Shown here: in pieces, positions 27,055 to 36,267 of the stretch
Layout of the letters: every line of letters starts with the position of its first letter
How positions within the stretch are numbered: the stretch's first letter is position 1
Assembly: GCF_021129155.1 (NCBI RefSeq)
Contig: NZ_JAJOMC010000013.1
Coordinates: 1 to 64,000, forward strand
Length of the DNA: 64,000 bases
Direction: 5' to 3'
From: Arthrobacter sp. AK04
GTDB lineage: Bacteria > Actinomycetota > Actinomycetes > Actinomycetales > Micrococcaceae
The notes under the pieces: model-generated
Databases searched by the model: none
What the model was told of the DNA's origin: nothing
Seen by the model: the letters and a program-made list of their open reading frames with translations, nothing else
Position numbers and translations under genes: made by a program

Positions 27055-27529
27055 CGGGGTTTTCCTTGGTTTGTGGATCGTTGTAAATCTGGAGGCGCGC
27101 TTTGCTGAAACCGTAGATCTCAGCAGCCTGCCACAGCACCACGGCGGTGACAGCACCGGCAACAAACCAGCGCCCGTCCAGCCACTGCGGCGCTCCGACG
27201 ACGAACAGGACGACGGCGAAGCCGACCACCTTGACGAAGTAGGTTGCCACGAACATTCCGATGGCTCCGGAGGGGTTGGTGCGGCCCACGAAGTGCCCCA
27301 CGAGGAGGCTGATCCCGAAGAACAGCATCACCAGCAGGCCACCGGACGTACTGGACAGCGCCCCGTCCATGCCATCCAGCAGCAAGGCCAGGACAGCGCA
27401 AAGAAGTAATCCGAACGCCGAAGCGATCGAGCTCAGCTTGAGGAGGTGCAGCCAGAGTGACGGCGTGGGGCCGGATGCGCCAACGTTTCCGTTGCCGGAC
27501 AGCGGTCCGGACTCGGCGTTGGAGGTCAT
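27047..27529 (-). CDS. atpI: ATP synthase I-like membrane protein (operon-leading)
   Basis: 160 residues with four hydrophobic helices (residues about 27-50, 60-80, 88-112, 118-140). It fits the ATP synthase subunit I group, which occupies this position before atpB in actinobacteria. The last eight bases overlap the next gene. It appears to be the first gene of the ATP synthase operon; the 108 bases upstream should hold the promoter. The assignment rests mostly on position and membrane topology. Confidence 0.75.
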   Translation of the reverse strand: MTSNAESGPLSGNGNVGASGPTPSLWLHLLKLSSIASAFGLLLCAVLALLLDGMDGALSSTSGGLLVMLFFGISLLVGHFVGRTNPSGAIGMFVATYFVKVVGFAVVLFVVGAPQWLDGRWFVAGAVTAVVLWQAAEIYGFSKARLQIYNDPQTKENPDA

Positions 27530-27637
27530 TCGATCCCAATCGTCGGCACCTGCGGCAGATCATCAACAGGCTGTGTGGAGGGGCAGCTTTGGCTGCTCCT
27601 AAATTCTACATGAGATAGAAATATTTCTGGACGGACG

Positions 27638-28750
27638 TTACGCCCGGGTCTCTTCGCCCCGGCGTGCCAGGTAGGGCCAGGCAGTGACGAGGCCCATGAC
27701 CAGGGTGGCGAAGAGGTCAATGGACAGTACGATCTGCCACGGGAAGATGGCGAAGGCCAGTCCCCCGAAGGAGAGGATGGCGGTCCAGAGGTACATCAGG
27801 ATGACTGCCGTGCGGTGCGAATAGCCGATGTCCAGGAGCTTGTGGTGCAGGTGGCCGCGGTCGGCGGACCAGGGTGAGCGGCCGCGGGCAGTCCGTCGGA
27901 CCACGGCCAGGCCAAGGTCCAGCAGCGGAAGGAAGAGGACCGCGAACGGAAGCAGGATGGGAATCACGGTGGAGATGCCGTTGACCCTGTCGTAGAGTCC
28001 CGACGTGATTTGTCCCGTGGACACCACACCGGCGGAGGCCATCAGCAGCCCGATCAGCATGGCGCCGGAATCGCCCATGAAGATCTTGGACGGAAACCAG
28101 TTGTGCGGCAGGAAGCCCAGGCAGCTCCCCACCAGGACGGCGGTTATGAGGGTGGCGAGGTCTGAATAGTCCAGCAGGACCGCATTGCGGTGCACCCAGT
28201 ACGCGGTGAAGAAGAACGCAGTGCCGCCGATGATGGCGACACCCGCGGCAAGGCCGTCCAGCCCGTCGATGAAGTTGAAGGCATTCATCGTGGTGACAAT
28301 CAACCCGGCGGTCAACAGGACCCGGACTGTTTCATTCTCGAGGTAGACCGGTTCGGGAACCCAGGGGACGATGCTCATCTGGACTCCCCAGGTGGCCACG
28401 GTCAGGCCTGCGATGCTCTGGCCGATCAGCTTTACCCACCACCGGATGTCCAGCAGGTCATCGGCGACGCCCACCAGGACAATGACTGCAGCGCCTGCGA
28501 GGACACCCCAGGGCGAGAAGTTGTTCCGGTAGATGTCCTTCACGAAAAACGATTGGCTGGCAACGATGAGGGCCACCATAACGCCGAGGAAGATCGCCAC
28601 GCCGCCCAGGCGGGACACGGGAATGGAGTGCATGTCGCGGCTGCGGATGGGCATGTGGAGCTCGAGCCGGTGGCCGACGACCCGTGCCCCCCACGTCGCC
28701 GCGTAGGACACAACGGCAGCCGTCAGTCCCATCAGCAGGTACATGATCAT
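27638..28750 (-). CDS. wecA: MraY/WecA-type undecaprenyl-phosphate glycosylphosphotransferase
   Basis: 370 residues from ATG 28750 (MIMYLLMG); the ORF extends to 28903 but the extra part has no membrane character. It contains the family signature motifs: DDLLDI (Mg-binding aspartates), NAFNFIDGLDGLAAG, FMGDSGAMLIG and the HLHHKL histidine motif. It transfers a sugar-1-phosphate, normally GlcNAc-1-phosphate, to undecaprenyl phosphate to start wall polymer or arabinogalactan linker synthesis. In Mycobacterium the same gene (rfe/wecA) precedes the atp operon. Confidence 0.95.
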   Translation of the reverse strand: MIMYLLMGLTAAVVSYAATWGARVVGHRLELHMPIRSRDMHSIPVSRLGGVAIFLGVMVALIVASQSFFVKDIYRNNFSPWGVLAGAAVIVLVGVADDLLDIRWWVKLIGQSIAGLTVATWGVQMSIVPWVPEPVYLENETVRVLLTAGLIVTTMNAFNFIDGLDGLAAGVAIIGGTAFFFTAYWVHRNAVLLDYSDLATLITAVLVGSCLGFLPHNWFPSKIFMGDSGAMLIGLLMASAGVVSTGQITSGLYDRVNGISTVIPILLPFAVLFLPLLDLGLAVVRRTARGRSPWSADRGHLHHKLLDIGYSHRTAVILMYLWTAILSFGGLAFAIFPWQIVLSIDLFATLVMGLVTAWPYLARRGEETRA

Positions 28751-29036
28751 GGGGCGGGTTCCGTTTCCGGGGGGACGCTGGAGGCAGGCAACGGCGCTGG
28801 CAGCTGGTCCTTGGGTATGGGGCTCACTGGCCGGGAATCTGTTCTTCGATAAATGAAACTTCTCCGTCGCCGAGCGCGCGGCAGGCAGCGCGTATTTCCT
28901 CATACGCAGTGCCGTACAGGGCTGTATTACAGTGGACTCTAGTCAAAGATACTAGCGCCAACAGCTTCATGGCTTCGCGCCACACTGGCGCATTGCGAGC
29001 GGGGAAATCCCTGTCAGCCATGCTGAAAGGACCCCC

Positions 29037-29936
29037 ATGACCCCCCGCATAGCAGTTGCTGCCGTGACCTTCGACAGGCCGAAGGAACTTGCTGTCCTGC
29101 TGGATTCCATCAACGCCCAGACGGCTGCGGTGGACACAATCTGCCTTGTTGACAGCGGCAAGACCCCGGCGCGCGAAGCAGCCGGATTGCATCCGAACGT
29201 CGACTACGTCCGTTCGGAGGCCAACCTTGGCGGTGCGGGCGGCTTCGCCCTGGCAGCGCTCAAGGCAGTGGCCAGCGGCGCCAGGTGGATCTGGATGATG
29301 GACGACGACGCCGAGCCGGCAGATCCTGAATGCCTCGCCACGCTGCTGCGTGAGGCTGAGGCACGGGACCTTGAGGCGGTGGTTCCGCTTGTGACCGCGC
29401 CCGGCCAGCCGGACCGGCTTTCCTTCTTCTTCCGCCTTGACGGCAAGGTGACGCACAGCCGCGCCGAGGTGGAGAAGCTTGGCTTCCTCCCCAACGACGG
29501 CCACTTCTTCAACGGAGCGCTGATCCGCTCCGATGTCTTCTTCAAAGTGGGTCTGCCGGACATGCGGCTGTTTATCCGTGGCGACGAAGTGGACTTCACC
29601 ATCCGGCTGCGCAAGGCGGGCATCAGGTTTGGCACCGTGACCACCACAGCCATCACCCACCCGCATGCGTTTTCCGAAACCCAGCATGTGTTTGGCGCAG
29701 GCTGGCACGTCATCGTTCCGGAGTCCGCGTTCAAGCGCTACTACTATTACCGGAACCGCGGCTACCTGATCCGCCGCTACTTCCGTGTCCGCTCTTTTGT
29801 TGCGGACGTGGGCGGCTATGTGGGCTACTTCGCGCAGCGGCGGGACCTGCGGGGGTTCGTCGGCTGGGCCAAGTCCTTCACCACCGGCCTGCGCGGCAAG
29901 GGCTTTGCCCCGCTGGAGGACCAGAAGTTCCAGTGA
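29037..29936 (+). CDS. Family 2 glycosyltransferase (galactofuranosyl/rhamnosyl-transferase-like)
   Basis: 299 residues. A GT-A fold with nucleotide-sugar motif DDD (89-91, in WMMDDDAEP) and the acceptor-side ED-like sequence FIRGDEVDFTIRLRKAG. It ends with a C-terminal region rich in aromatic and arginine residues (YYYYRNRGYLIRRYFRVRS), as in the GlfT1 group that adds galactofuranose to the linkage unit. It is convergent with wecG-like on the opposite strand (22-base gap), and the 286 bases upstream hold no recognised gene. Substrate inferred from family only. Confidence 0.88.
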   Translation: MTPRIAVAAVTFDRPKELAVLLDSINAQTAAVDTICLVDSGKTPAREAAGLHPNVDYVRSEANLGGAGGFALAALKAVASGARWIWMMDDDAEPADPECLATLLREAEARDLEAVVPLVTAPGQPDRLSFFFRLDGKVTHSRAEVEKLGFLPNDGHFFNGALIRSDVFFKVGLPDMRLFIRGDEVDFTIRLRKAGIRFGTVTTTAITHPHAFSETQHVFGAGWHVIVPESAFKRYYYYRNRGYLIRRYFRVRSFVADVGGYVGYFAQRRDLRGFVGWAKSFTTGLRGKGFAPLEDQKFQ

Positions 29937-29958
29937 CGTACCTCCGGTCAGACGGCTT

Positions 29959-30732
29959 TTACCTGCCGGGCCTGGGGATCTGCCGCTTCAAGTGCCGGTT
30001 TCCCAGGAGCCACAGCAGGACCCAGGGCTCTCCGAGCACGCGGTAGGCAACACGTCGGGGATGCAGCAGAAGCCGCCAGGCCCATTCCAGCCCCATCCGG
30101 CCCAGCCAGCGCGGTGCAAGTTTCTGGAAGCCGGCCAGCTGTTCGATTGCTCCCCCCACGGCGCAATAGATGGCAGGCGGCATGTCGCCCAGGCGCCGCT
30201 GCAGGACTTCCTCCTGCAGGGGCATGCCCAGGCCCAGCAGGACAAGCTGCGGCTGCTGCGCGTGCAGCCACGCCACAGCCCGGTCTTCGAGGTCCCCGTT
30301 CCAGCCCTCACCGGGCAGTCCCGCCACCCGGGCTCCGGGAACAATCGACTCCAGTTGCCTAACGGCCGCAGCATTTGCCTCGGCGCCGGCGCCGATCACT
30401 GCAATCCGCTCCAGACCGTGAACCTTGCCCAGCGCCGGAAGCCAGTCTGTGGTGCCCAGCCGGTAGTCCATGACCGGCCCTTCGGCTTTACCGGTCCTCC
30501 CCCACAACCAGAGCACGGGTGCACCATCCAGCAAAACTACGTCGCTGCGCTGGTAGAGGTTCCGGAAGCCTTCATCCGAGAGCGTCAGCGTCACGCTGTG
30601 CAGGTTGTGCCCCAGCACCGTGCGCGTGGAGCCTTCCTCGACGAAGCGGCTGAGTTCCGCCACCAGCTCGGGAACCCGGAGCGGTGTCGCATCAACCTCC
30701 AGGACCGGAATCCGCTGGCGGTCCAGAGCCAT
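29959..30732 (-). CDS. WecG/TagA/CpsF family glycosyltransferase
   Basis: About 257 residues. The family features are present: DGAPVLWLWGR near residue 70, the GLGMPLQEE segment and AVGGAIEQLAG. Members add the second sugar (ManNAc, or mannosaminuronate) to lipid-linked GlcNAc in teichoic acid or enterobacterial common antigen pathways. The ATG at 30732 overlaps the stop of sua5 by one base (TGATG); a GTG directly before it is possible. With wecA nearby, it probably makes a wall glycopolymer linker. Confidence 0.88.
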   Translation of the reverse strand: MALDRQRIPVLEVDATPLRVPELVAELSRFVEEGSTRTVLGHNLHSVTLTLSDEGFRNLYQRSDVVLLDGAPVLWLWGRTGKAEGPVMDYRLGTTDWLPALGKVHGLERIAVIGAGAEANAAAVRQLESIVPGARVAGLPGEGWNGDLEDRAVAWLHAQQPQLVLLGLGMPLQEEVLQRRLGDMPPAIYCAVGGAIEQLAGFQKLAPRWLGRMGLEWAWRLLLHPRRVAYRVLGEPWVLLWLLGNRHLKRQIPRPGR

Positions 30733-31673
30733 CACGGTTCAGGGTCCCGAACCGGCGCCGGGGCAGCAGCAGACGAAGGTTTGGCCGCTGCTGGGTCAAC
30801 CGCGGAGGAACCGGATGCCGCCGGCTGAACCGGTTCAGCTGCGGACTCGTCAGCAGCGTCAGCCCGGACTCCTGGAATCCCGTCCGAGGCAGACTCAGCA
30901 GCAGGAGATTCGACAGCAGGAGGCACAACGGCCGGAGACTCGTTGGCGGGTGCAGGTTCTTCCGTTGCTTTTGACGGCGTTGCTTCCACCGGTTCCTCTT
31001 CAGCCATGGGGATCTCTCCGAGGCCCAGGACGCCGGGTACGTGTTCACGAAGCTGGTCCAGGGTCACCGCACCGTTGCGGACCACGCGCAGGTGCGGACC
31101 CGTGGCATCGACGATCGTGGAGGGCACCGCTGCTTCTCCTTCGATCGGCCGGAAGCCGCCTTCAAGGTAGACCTCCACGGAGTCAGCCAGCTGTTCGCGC
31201 GCGGCTGCAGCGGTCTGTCCGGGGGCATGGCCGGTGCGATTGGCCGAGGAAACGGCCAGGGGGCCGGTCAAAGTCAGGAGCTCCTGGGCGATCTCATCGT
31301 CCGGCATGCGGAGTGCCACCGTGCCTTTGGTCTCGCCAAGGTCCCAGTCCAGGGAAGGCTGCGCGTGCAGGATGAGGGTTAGGCCGCCGGGCCAGAAAGC
31401 CTCCGCCAGTTTGCGGGCGTCGGCCGACACTTCCGTGGCGAGGCCGTCCAGGGCGTTGATCCGCGGGATCAGCACGGGCGGCGGCATGGTGCGGCTGCGT
31501 CCCTTGGACACCAGCAGCATTGTCACGGCCTGGGGCGAGAAGGCATCGGCGGCAATCCCGTAGACCGTGTCCGTGGGAAAGACCACGCACTTCTTTTCGC
31601 TGATGGCACGCTGGGCGTGCTCGAGTCCCTTGGCGCGCTCGTCGTCACTGGTGCAGTTGTAGGTAGTGGTCAC
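30732..31673 (-). CDS. tsaC: Threonylcarbamoyl-AMP synthase, Sua5/YrdC family, with disordered tail
   Basis: 313 residues, GTG start. The N-terminal ~210 residues match Sua5/YwlC, which makes L-threonylcarbamoyl-AMP for the t6A37 tRNA modification (FPTDTVYGIAADAFSP, SSANRTGHAPG, STIVDATG). The last ~100 residues are a low-complexity Ala/Pro/Ser/Glu-rich tail with no recognised domain. It is encoded between prmC and the WecG-type gene, as in Mycobacterium (Rv1301 region). Confidence 0.92.
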   Translation of the reverse strand: MTTTYNCTSDDERAKGLEHAQRAISEKKCVVFPTDTVYGIAADAFSPQAVTMLLVSKGRSRTMPPPVLIPRINALDGLATEVSADARKLAEAFWPGGLTLILHAQPSLDWDLGETKGTVALRMPDDEIAQELLTLTGPLAVSSANRTGHAPGQTAAAAREQLADSVEVYLEGGFRPIEGEAAVPSTIVDATGPHLRVVRNGAVTLDQLREHVPGVLGLGEIPMAEEEPVEATPSKATEEPAPANESPAVVPPAVESPAAESASDGIPGVRADAADESAAEPVQPAASGSSAVDPAAAKPSSAAAPAPVRDPEP

Positions 31674-31685
31674 TCGCCTATTCTT

Positions 31686-32558
31686 TCATTCGCTGTGGTC
31701 CGGATCCGCGAGCAGGGCGCTGGTGGCGCGCTCCTTGCCGTTGAGGTCCAGGTGCGTCCTGATTCCGGTCCAGTTTCCTGAACCCGCCAAATGGTCAGAA
31801 ATCCATCCCGCCTGGACTTCTGCGTGCTCCATCACAAAGTAGCCGCCCGGGCGCAGGAGGCGGGCGGCGGAGGCAGCGGCCGCCGTCGGAAGTTCCATGC
31901 CGTCCGCTCCCCCGCCATACAGCGCCTCAGGCGGATCATGGAGGGCGACTTCCGGCTCGTTGGGGACGGCTTCGGCGGGGATGTACGGCGGGTTGGACAC
32001 CACGACGTCGAAAGTCCCGTCCAGCTCGGGCAGCGCGTTCCGCAGGTCCCCCAGGACAAGCCGGACACCCAGCGGGCCCAGGTTTTTTGCTGCCCATGCA
32101 TGGGCGAAGGGGCTGAACTCGACGGCGTGCACCTCCGCGCCCGGCACTTCGTGGGCGATGGAGCCTGCGATGGCGCCGGAGCCCGTCCCGAGGTCGACGA
32201 TCCTCGGGTGGGCCATCCCCCGGACGTGGTCGATGACCAGCTGCACCACCGATTCGGTCTCGGGGCGGGGCACGAAAACGCCGGGGCCAACGGCCAGTTC
32301 GAGGTAGCGGAAATACGCCACCCCGGTGATGTGCTGCAGCGGTACGCGGCTGGCGCGCTCCGCCACCAGCGCCGCATAGCCTTCCGGCGCGGGTGCATCC
32401 CCCAGCATCATGGCACGCAGCCGGCCGAGCCCGACGTTCAGCAGGTGGTCCGCCAGCAGCTCCGCGTCCACCCGCGGACTGGGGACGCCGGCGTCACGGA
32501 GTATGTCCGTTGCCTCGCTGACGGCGTCCGCGAGCGACTGGCCTGGCTCGAGTGTCAT
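31686..32558 (-). CDS. prmC: Release factor glutamine methyltransferase PrmC (HemK)
   Basis: 290 residues. The N-terminal helical domain is followed by a SAM-dependent methyltransferase fold with VDLGTGSGAIAGS and the signature NPPYIPAEAVP. It methylates the glutamine of the GGQ motif in release factors and is directly downstream of its substrate gene prfA (21-base gap). Start ATG 32558. Confidence 0.97.
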   Translation of the reverse strand: MTLEPGQSLADAVSEATDILRDAGVPSPRVDAELLADHLLNVGLGRLRAMMLGDAPAPEGYAALVAERASRVPLQHITGVAYFRYLELAVGPGVFVPRPETESVVQLVIDHVRGMAHPRIVDLGTGSGAIAGSIAHEVPGAEVHAVEFSPFAHAWAAKNLGPLGVRLVLGDLRNALPELDGTFDVVVSNPPYIPAEAVPNEPEVALHDPPEALYGGGADGMELPTAAAASAARLLRPGGYFVMEHAEVQAGWISDHLAGSGNWTGIRTHLDLNGKERATSALLADPDHSE

Positions 32559-32579
32559 GTCTGCTATGTGCCGAAAGGA

Positions 32580-33653
32580 CTAGTCGCCGATGGCGTCCAG
32601 GCGCGCCTGTTCGTCCATCTCGATGGCGGACTGGATGACGGGCTCGAGGTCGCCGTTCATGACCTGGTCCAGGTTGTACGCCTTGTACCCGGTGCGGTGG
32701 TCCGCGATGCGGTTCTCCGGATAGTTGTAGGTCCGGATGCGCTCCGAGCGGTCCATGGTGCGGATCTGGGATTTCCGCTGGGCCGAGTTCTCGGCGTCGA
32801 TCTGCTCCTGCTGGTGCGCCAGGATGCGTGCCCGGAGCACGCGCATGCCCGCTTCACGGTTCTGGAGCTGGGATTTTTCGTTCTGCATGGCAACCACGAT
32901 GCCCGTGGGAAGGTGGGTGATGCGCACGGCGGAGTCGGTGGTGTTAACGGACTGGCCGCCGGGACCGGAAGACCGGTAGACGTCGATCTTGAGGTCGTTC
33001 TGGTTGATTTCCAGCTCTTCGGGTTCATCCACTTCGGGGAGGACAAGGACGCCGGCAGCGGAGGTGTGGATACGGCCCTGGGATTCCGTGACGGGGACGC
33101 GCTGTACCCGGTGCACGCCGCCTTCGAACTTGAGGCGCGCGTAAACGCCCTCGGCAGGATCGTTCGAGCTCCCCTTGACGGCAACCTGGACGTCCTTGTA
33201 ACCGCCGAGGTCGGATTCGGTGGCGGAAATAATTTCGGTTTTCCAGCCCCGGGACTCCGCGTACCGCGTGTACATACGGAGCAGGTCGCCGGCAAACAGT
33301 GCGGCTTCGTCGCCGCCTTCACCGCCCTTGACCTCGAGGATTACGTTGCGGGCATCGTCAGGATCGCGCGGGATGAGAAGGCGGCGCAGTTTCGCAGCAG
33401 CCACCTCAAGGGCGGCTTCCAGTTCAGGCACCTCAGCTGCGAACTCGGGATCCTCCGAGGCCATCTCCTTGGCAGCGGCAAGGTCATCCCGGAGGCCTTC
33501 CCACTTGTGGTAGGCCTCAACAATGCCATTGAGCTGAGCCGAACGCCGCCCCAGTTTCCGGGCAAGCCGCTGGTCAGCATAAACAGCAGGATCCCCCAAC
33601 TGCGCCTGGATAGCATCATGCTCATCAAGCAGGCCCTGTACGGACTCAAACAT
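32580..33653 (-). CDS. prfA: Peptide chain release factor 1
   Basis: 357 residues. The peptidyl-tRNA hydrolysis motif is [15 protein letters not shown] and the stop-codon recognition region has [14 protein letters not shown], where PVT is the RF1-type tripeptide. It recognises UAA and UAG. prmC follows 21 bases later and rho precedes it. No rpmE lies in the 125-base gap to rho. Confidence 0.98.
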   Translation of the reverse strand: MFESVQGLLDEHDAIQAQLGDPAVYADQRLARKLGRRSAQLNGIVEAYHKWEGLRDDLAAAKEMASEDPEFAAEVPELEAALEVAAAKLRRLLIPRDPDDARNVILEVKGGEGGDEAALFAGDLLRMYTRYAESRGWKTEIISATESDLGGYKDVQVAVKGSSNDPAEGVYARLKFEGGVHRVQRVPVTESQGRIHTSAAGVLVLPEVDEPEELEINQNDLKIDVYRSSGPGGQSVNTTDSAVRITHLPTGIVVAMQNEKSQLQNREAGMRVLRARILAHQQEQIDAENSAQRKSQIRTMDRSERIRTYNYPENRIADHRTGYKAYNLDQVMNGDLEPVIQSAIEMDEQARLDAIGD

Positions 33654-33778
33654 CTATAAACCTCTTTCGACTCGTAGCCAAGTCTAGTAATACGGCGGCA
33701 AAACCGAACGACGAAGGCGGGGGCGGAAAACCCGCGCGGCGAACCACGCGAGGCATCCGCACCCCGCCCCTAGCTCAG

Positions 33779-35971
33779 CTACTTGTCGTTATCCGACTTC
33801 GCGCCAAGCGTCGTCTTCTGGACCTGCATGAGGAACTCGACGTTGCTCTGGGTTTCCCGGATCTTGTTGGTCAGGAGTTCGAGGCTCTGCTGGGTCTCGA
33901 GTCCGGAGAGGACGCGGCGCAGCTTCCACATGATCTTGACTTCCTCGGGCGAGAGCAGGTTCTCCTCGCGGCGGGTGCCGGACGCGTTGACGTCCACTGC
34001 CGGGAAGATGCGCTTGTCAGCCAGCTGGCGGGACAGGCGGAGCTCCATGTTGCCGGTGCCCTTGAACTCCTCGAAGATGACCTCGTCCATCTTGGAACCG
34101 GTCTCCACGAGCGCGGTGGCCAGGATGGTGAGCGAGCCGCCGTTTTCGATGTTGCGGGCTGCACCGAAGAAGCGCTTCGGCGGGTACAGCGCCGCGGAGT
34201 CCACGCCACCGGACAGGATGCGGCCGGAGGCCGGCGCTGCCAGGTTGTAGGCGCGGCCCAGGCGGGTCATGGAGTCCAGCAGGACCACCACGTCCATGCC
34301 CATTTCCACGAGGCGCTTGGCGCGTTCGATGGAAAGTTCGGCCACGGTGGTGTGGTCATCGGCAGGACGGTCGAAGGTGGAGGCAATGACCTCGCCCTTG
34401 ACGGTGCGCTGCATGTCCGTGACTTCTTCGGGGCGTTCGTCAACCAGCACCATCATGAGGTGGACCTCAGGGTTGTTGGTGGTGATCGCGTTGGCGATGG
34501 ACTGCAGGATGAGCGTCTTGCCGGCCTTCGGGGGCGAAACGATCAGGCCGCGCTGGCCCTTGCCGATGGGAGCCACGAGGTCGATGACGCGGGGGCCGAT
34601 CTTCTTGGGATCGGTTTCCAGCCGCAGGCGCTCGGACGGGTAGAGCGGAACCAGCTTGGCGAACTCGACGCGGTCCTTGAGCTCCTCGGCGGTCTTGCCG
34701 TTCACCGAGGTGACGCGGACCAGGGCGTTGAACTTCTGGCGGGCGGACTGCTGGCTGCGGTCTTCGCCTTCGCGGGGCGCACGGATGGCGCCGACGACGG
34801 CGTCGCCCTTGCGCAGGTTGTACTTCTTGACCTGGGCCAGGGAAACGTAGACGTCGTTGGGGCCCGGCAGGTAGCCGGAGGTGCGGATGAACGCGTAGTT
34901 CTCCAGCACGTCAAGGATGCCGGCTACGGGCAGCAGGACATCGTCCTCGGTAACCTCGACGTCGTCAACGTCCGGCCCCTGGGAACGGCCGCGGCGGCGG
35001 TCATTGCGGTCGCGGAAGCGGTCGTTCCGGGAGTTGTTGTCCCGGTCCTGGCCGCCGGAACGGTCATTGCGGTCGTTCCGGTCGCGGCGGTTGCGCCGGT
35101 TGCGCCGGCTGCCGCCGTCGGAGTCATCGCCGTCGCGGGTGTCGCGGTTGTCATCGCGGCGGGCGCCATCGCGCTGGCCTGCCTCGCGGCTGCCAGTGTT
35201 GTCCCGGCCGCCGTCGGCATTCTCGCGGGAAGCGTTATCGCGTCCTGCGTTGTCACGGCCGGCGTTGTCGCGTCCGCTGTTGTCGCGTCCACGGGTGCGG
35301 CCGGCTTCGCGGCGGTCGGTGCGCTGGCCTGCCTCGCCGGCTTCGGCGGGGGCTTCGGTGCGCTGTTCTGACGTGCGCTGTTCTGACACGCGCTGGTCGG
35401 CGTCGGCCTGCTCAGCGGGAGCCTCGGCGGCTTCGGCAGCCTGCGGCGCAGCAGCTGCTTCACCGCGGCGGCGGTTGCGGGTGCGCGGCTGGCGGCGCTC
35501 GGTGGCGCCTTCGGGTGCTTCGGCTGCCTCGGCAGCGGGTGCCTCAACCGGAGCGGCGCTGCTGGTTTCGGCAGCGGCCGGCTCGGCGGCTGCAGGGGCC
35601 ACAACTCCGTCGCTGACGGCGCGGCGGCTGCGGCCGCGGCGCGCCCGGGTTCCTTCAGCAGGAGCTTCCGTTGCCTCGGCGGCGGCCGGGGAGGTCACCG
35701 CGGTAGAGACGGCCGGGGCTTCGACGGCCTTTTCGGTTGCCCTGGCGGGAGCCTTGGTCATGGGGGTGCCGGCGCGGTGGGCGGAGATGGCCGAAACCAG
35801 GTCCCCCTTGCGCATCCGGGAACCGCCTGAAATGCCGAGCTGGCTGGCGAGTGCCTGCAGCTGGGCGAGCTTGAGGCCGGCAAGGCCGCTGCTCTTGGCG
35901 GGTGCTGCCGGTGATTCGGCAGCAGAAGATGATAGTTCCACAGCTGGCGACAGCTCAGTGGTTTCGGTCAC
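33779..35971 (-). CDS. rho: Transcription termination factor Rho with long actinobacterial insertion
   Basis: 730 residues, GTG start at 35971; E. coli Rho is 419. After the N-terminal Rho domain (KLAQLQALASQLGISGGSR) comes an Ala/Glu-rich and then an Arg/Asp/Asn-rich stretch with repeated GRDNAGRDNA units, about residues 75-325. The RNA-binding domain and RecA-like motor (SPPKAGKT, MMVLVDERPEEVTDM) follow. The insertion is known in actinobacterial Rho and contributes to RNA binding or condensation. No stop or frameshift interrupts it. Confidence 0.98.
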   Translation of the reverse strand: MTETTELSPAVELSSSAAESPAAPAKSSGLAGLKLAQLQALASQLGISGGSRMRKGDLVSAISAHRAGTPMTKAPARATEKAVEAPAVSTAVTSPAAAEATEAPAEGTRARRGRSRRAVSDGVVAPAAAEPAAAETSSAAPVEAPAAEAAEAPEGATERRQPRTRNRRRGEAAAAPQAAEAAEAPAEQADADQRVSEQRTSEQRTEAPAEAGEAGQRTDRREAGRTRGRDNSGRDNAGRDNAGRDNASRENADGGRDNTGSREAGQRDGARRDDNRDTRDGDDSDGGSRRNRRNRRDRNDRNDRSGGQDRDNNSRNDRFRDRNDRRRGRSQGPDVDDVEVTEDDVLLPVAGILDVLENYAFIRTSGYLPGPNDVYVSLAQVKKYNLRKGDAVVGAIRAPREGEDRSQQSARQKFNALVRVTSVNGKTAEELKDRVEFAKLVPLYPSERLRLETDPKKIGPRVIDLVAPIGKGQRGLIVSPPKAGKTLILQSIANAITTNNPEVHLMMVLVDERPEEVTDMQRTVKGEVIASTFDRPADDHTTVAELSIERAKRLVEMGMDVVVLLDSMTRLGRAYNLAAPASGRILSGGVDSAALYPPKRFFGAARNIENGGSLTILATALVETGSKMDEVIFEEFKGTGNMELRLSRQLADKRIFPAVDVNASGTRREENLLSPEEVKIMWKLRRVLSGLETQQSLELLTNKIRETQSNVEFLMQVQKTTLGAKSDNDK

Positions 35972-36267
35972 GAAGGATCCTTCCCCCTCGACGGCGTCCA
36001 GACTGGGAGCTGGGCGCGATGATTTGATCTGGGCTGCAGTTCAGATCTGCAGCCGGATTGTTCGGCCTTGCCGGTTGGATTTCGGCCAGCAGGGCCGGAT
36101 ACTGATTCACCTTGCGCTCCGCCCATGACGGGACGCCGGACTGACGCTTCAGGGGCAGTTTAAGTGCTGCAGATTCCTGCGACAGACCTAGCAGGCGGCA
36201 CCGGAATAGATTGCGCAGTAAGAGACCAGGCGGCAACTAAGTGCAATAGCAGATCAGATAGGCGGAA
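35972..36267 (-). other. rho leader and thrB-rho intergenic region
   Basis: 296 bases between the thrB stop and the rho start. It has no convincing gene. A 93-codon frame (35955-36236) starting with MPPGLLLRN overlaps rho and lacks homology. GC-rich segments could form weak stems, for example around GGCCGAAATCC. Leaders before rho often carry its autoregulatory attenuation signals, which need pause-site data to see. Confidence 0.4.

Noticed and set aside
31791..33659. 622-codon plus-strand open frame opposite prmC and prfA
   Set aside because: It is the antisense shadow of two well-conserved genes; long antisense frames arise from GC-rich third positions.
35955..36236. 93-codon frame in the rho leader
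   Set aside because: It overlaps the rho start, has no ribosome site and no family match.
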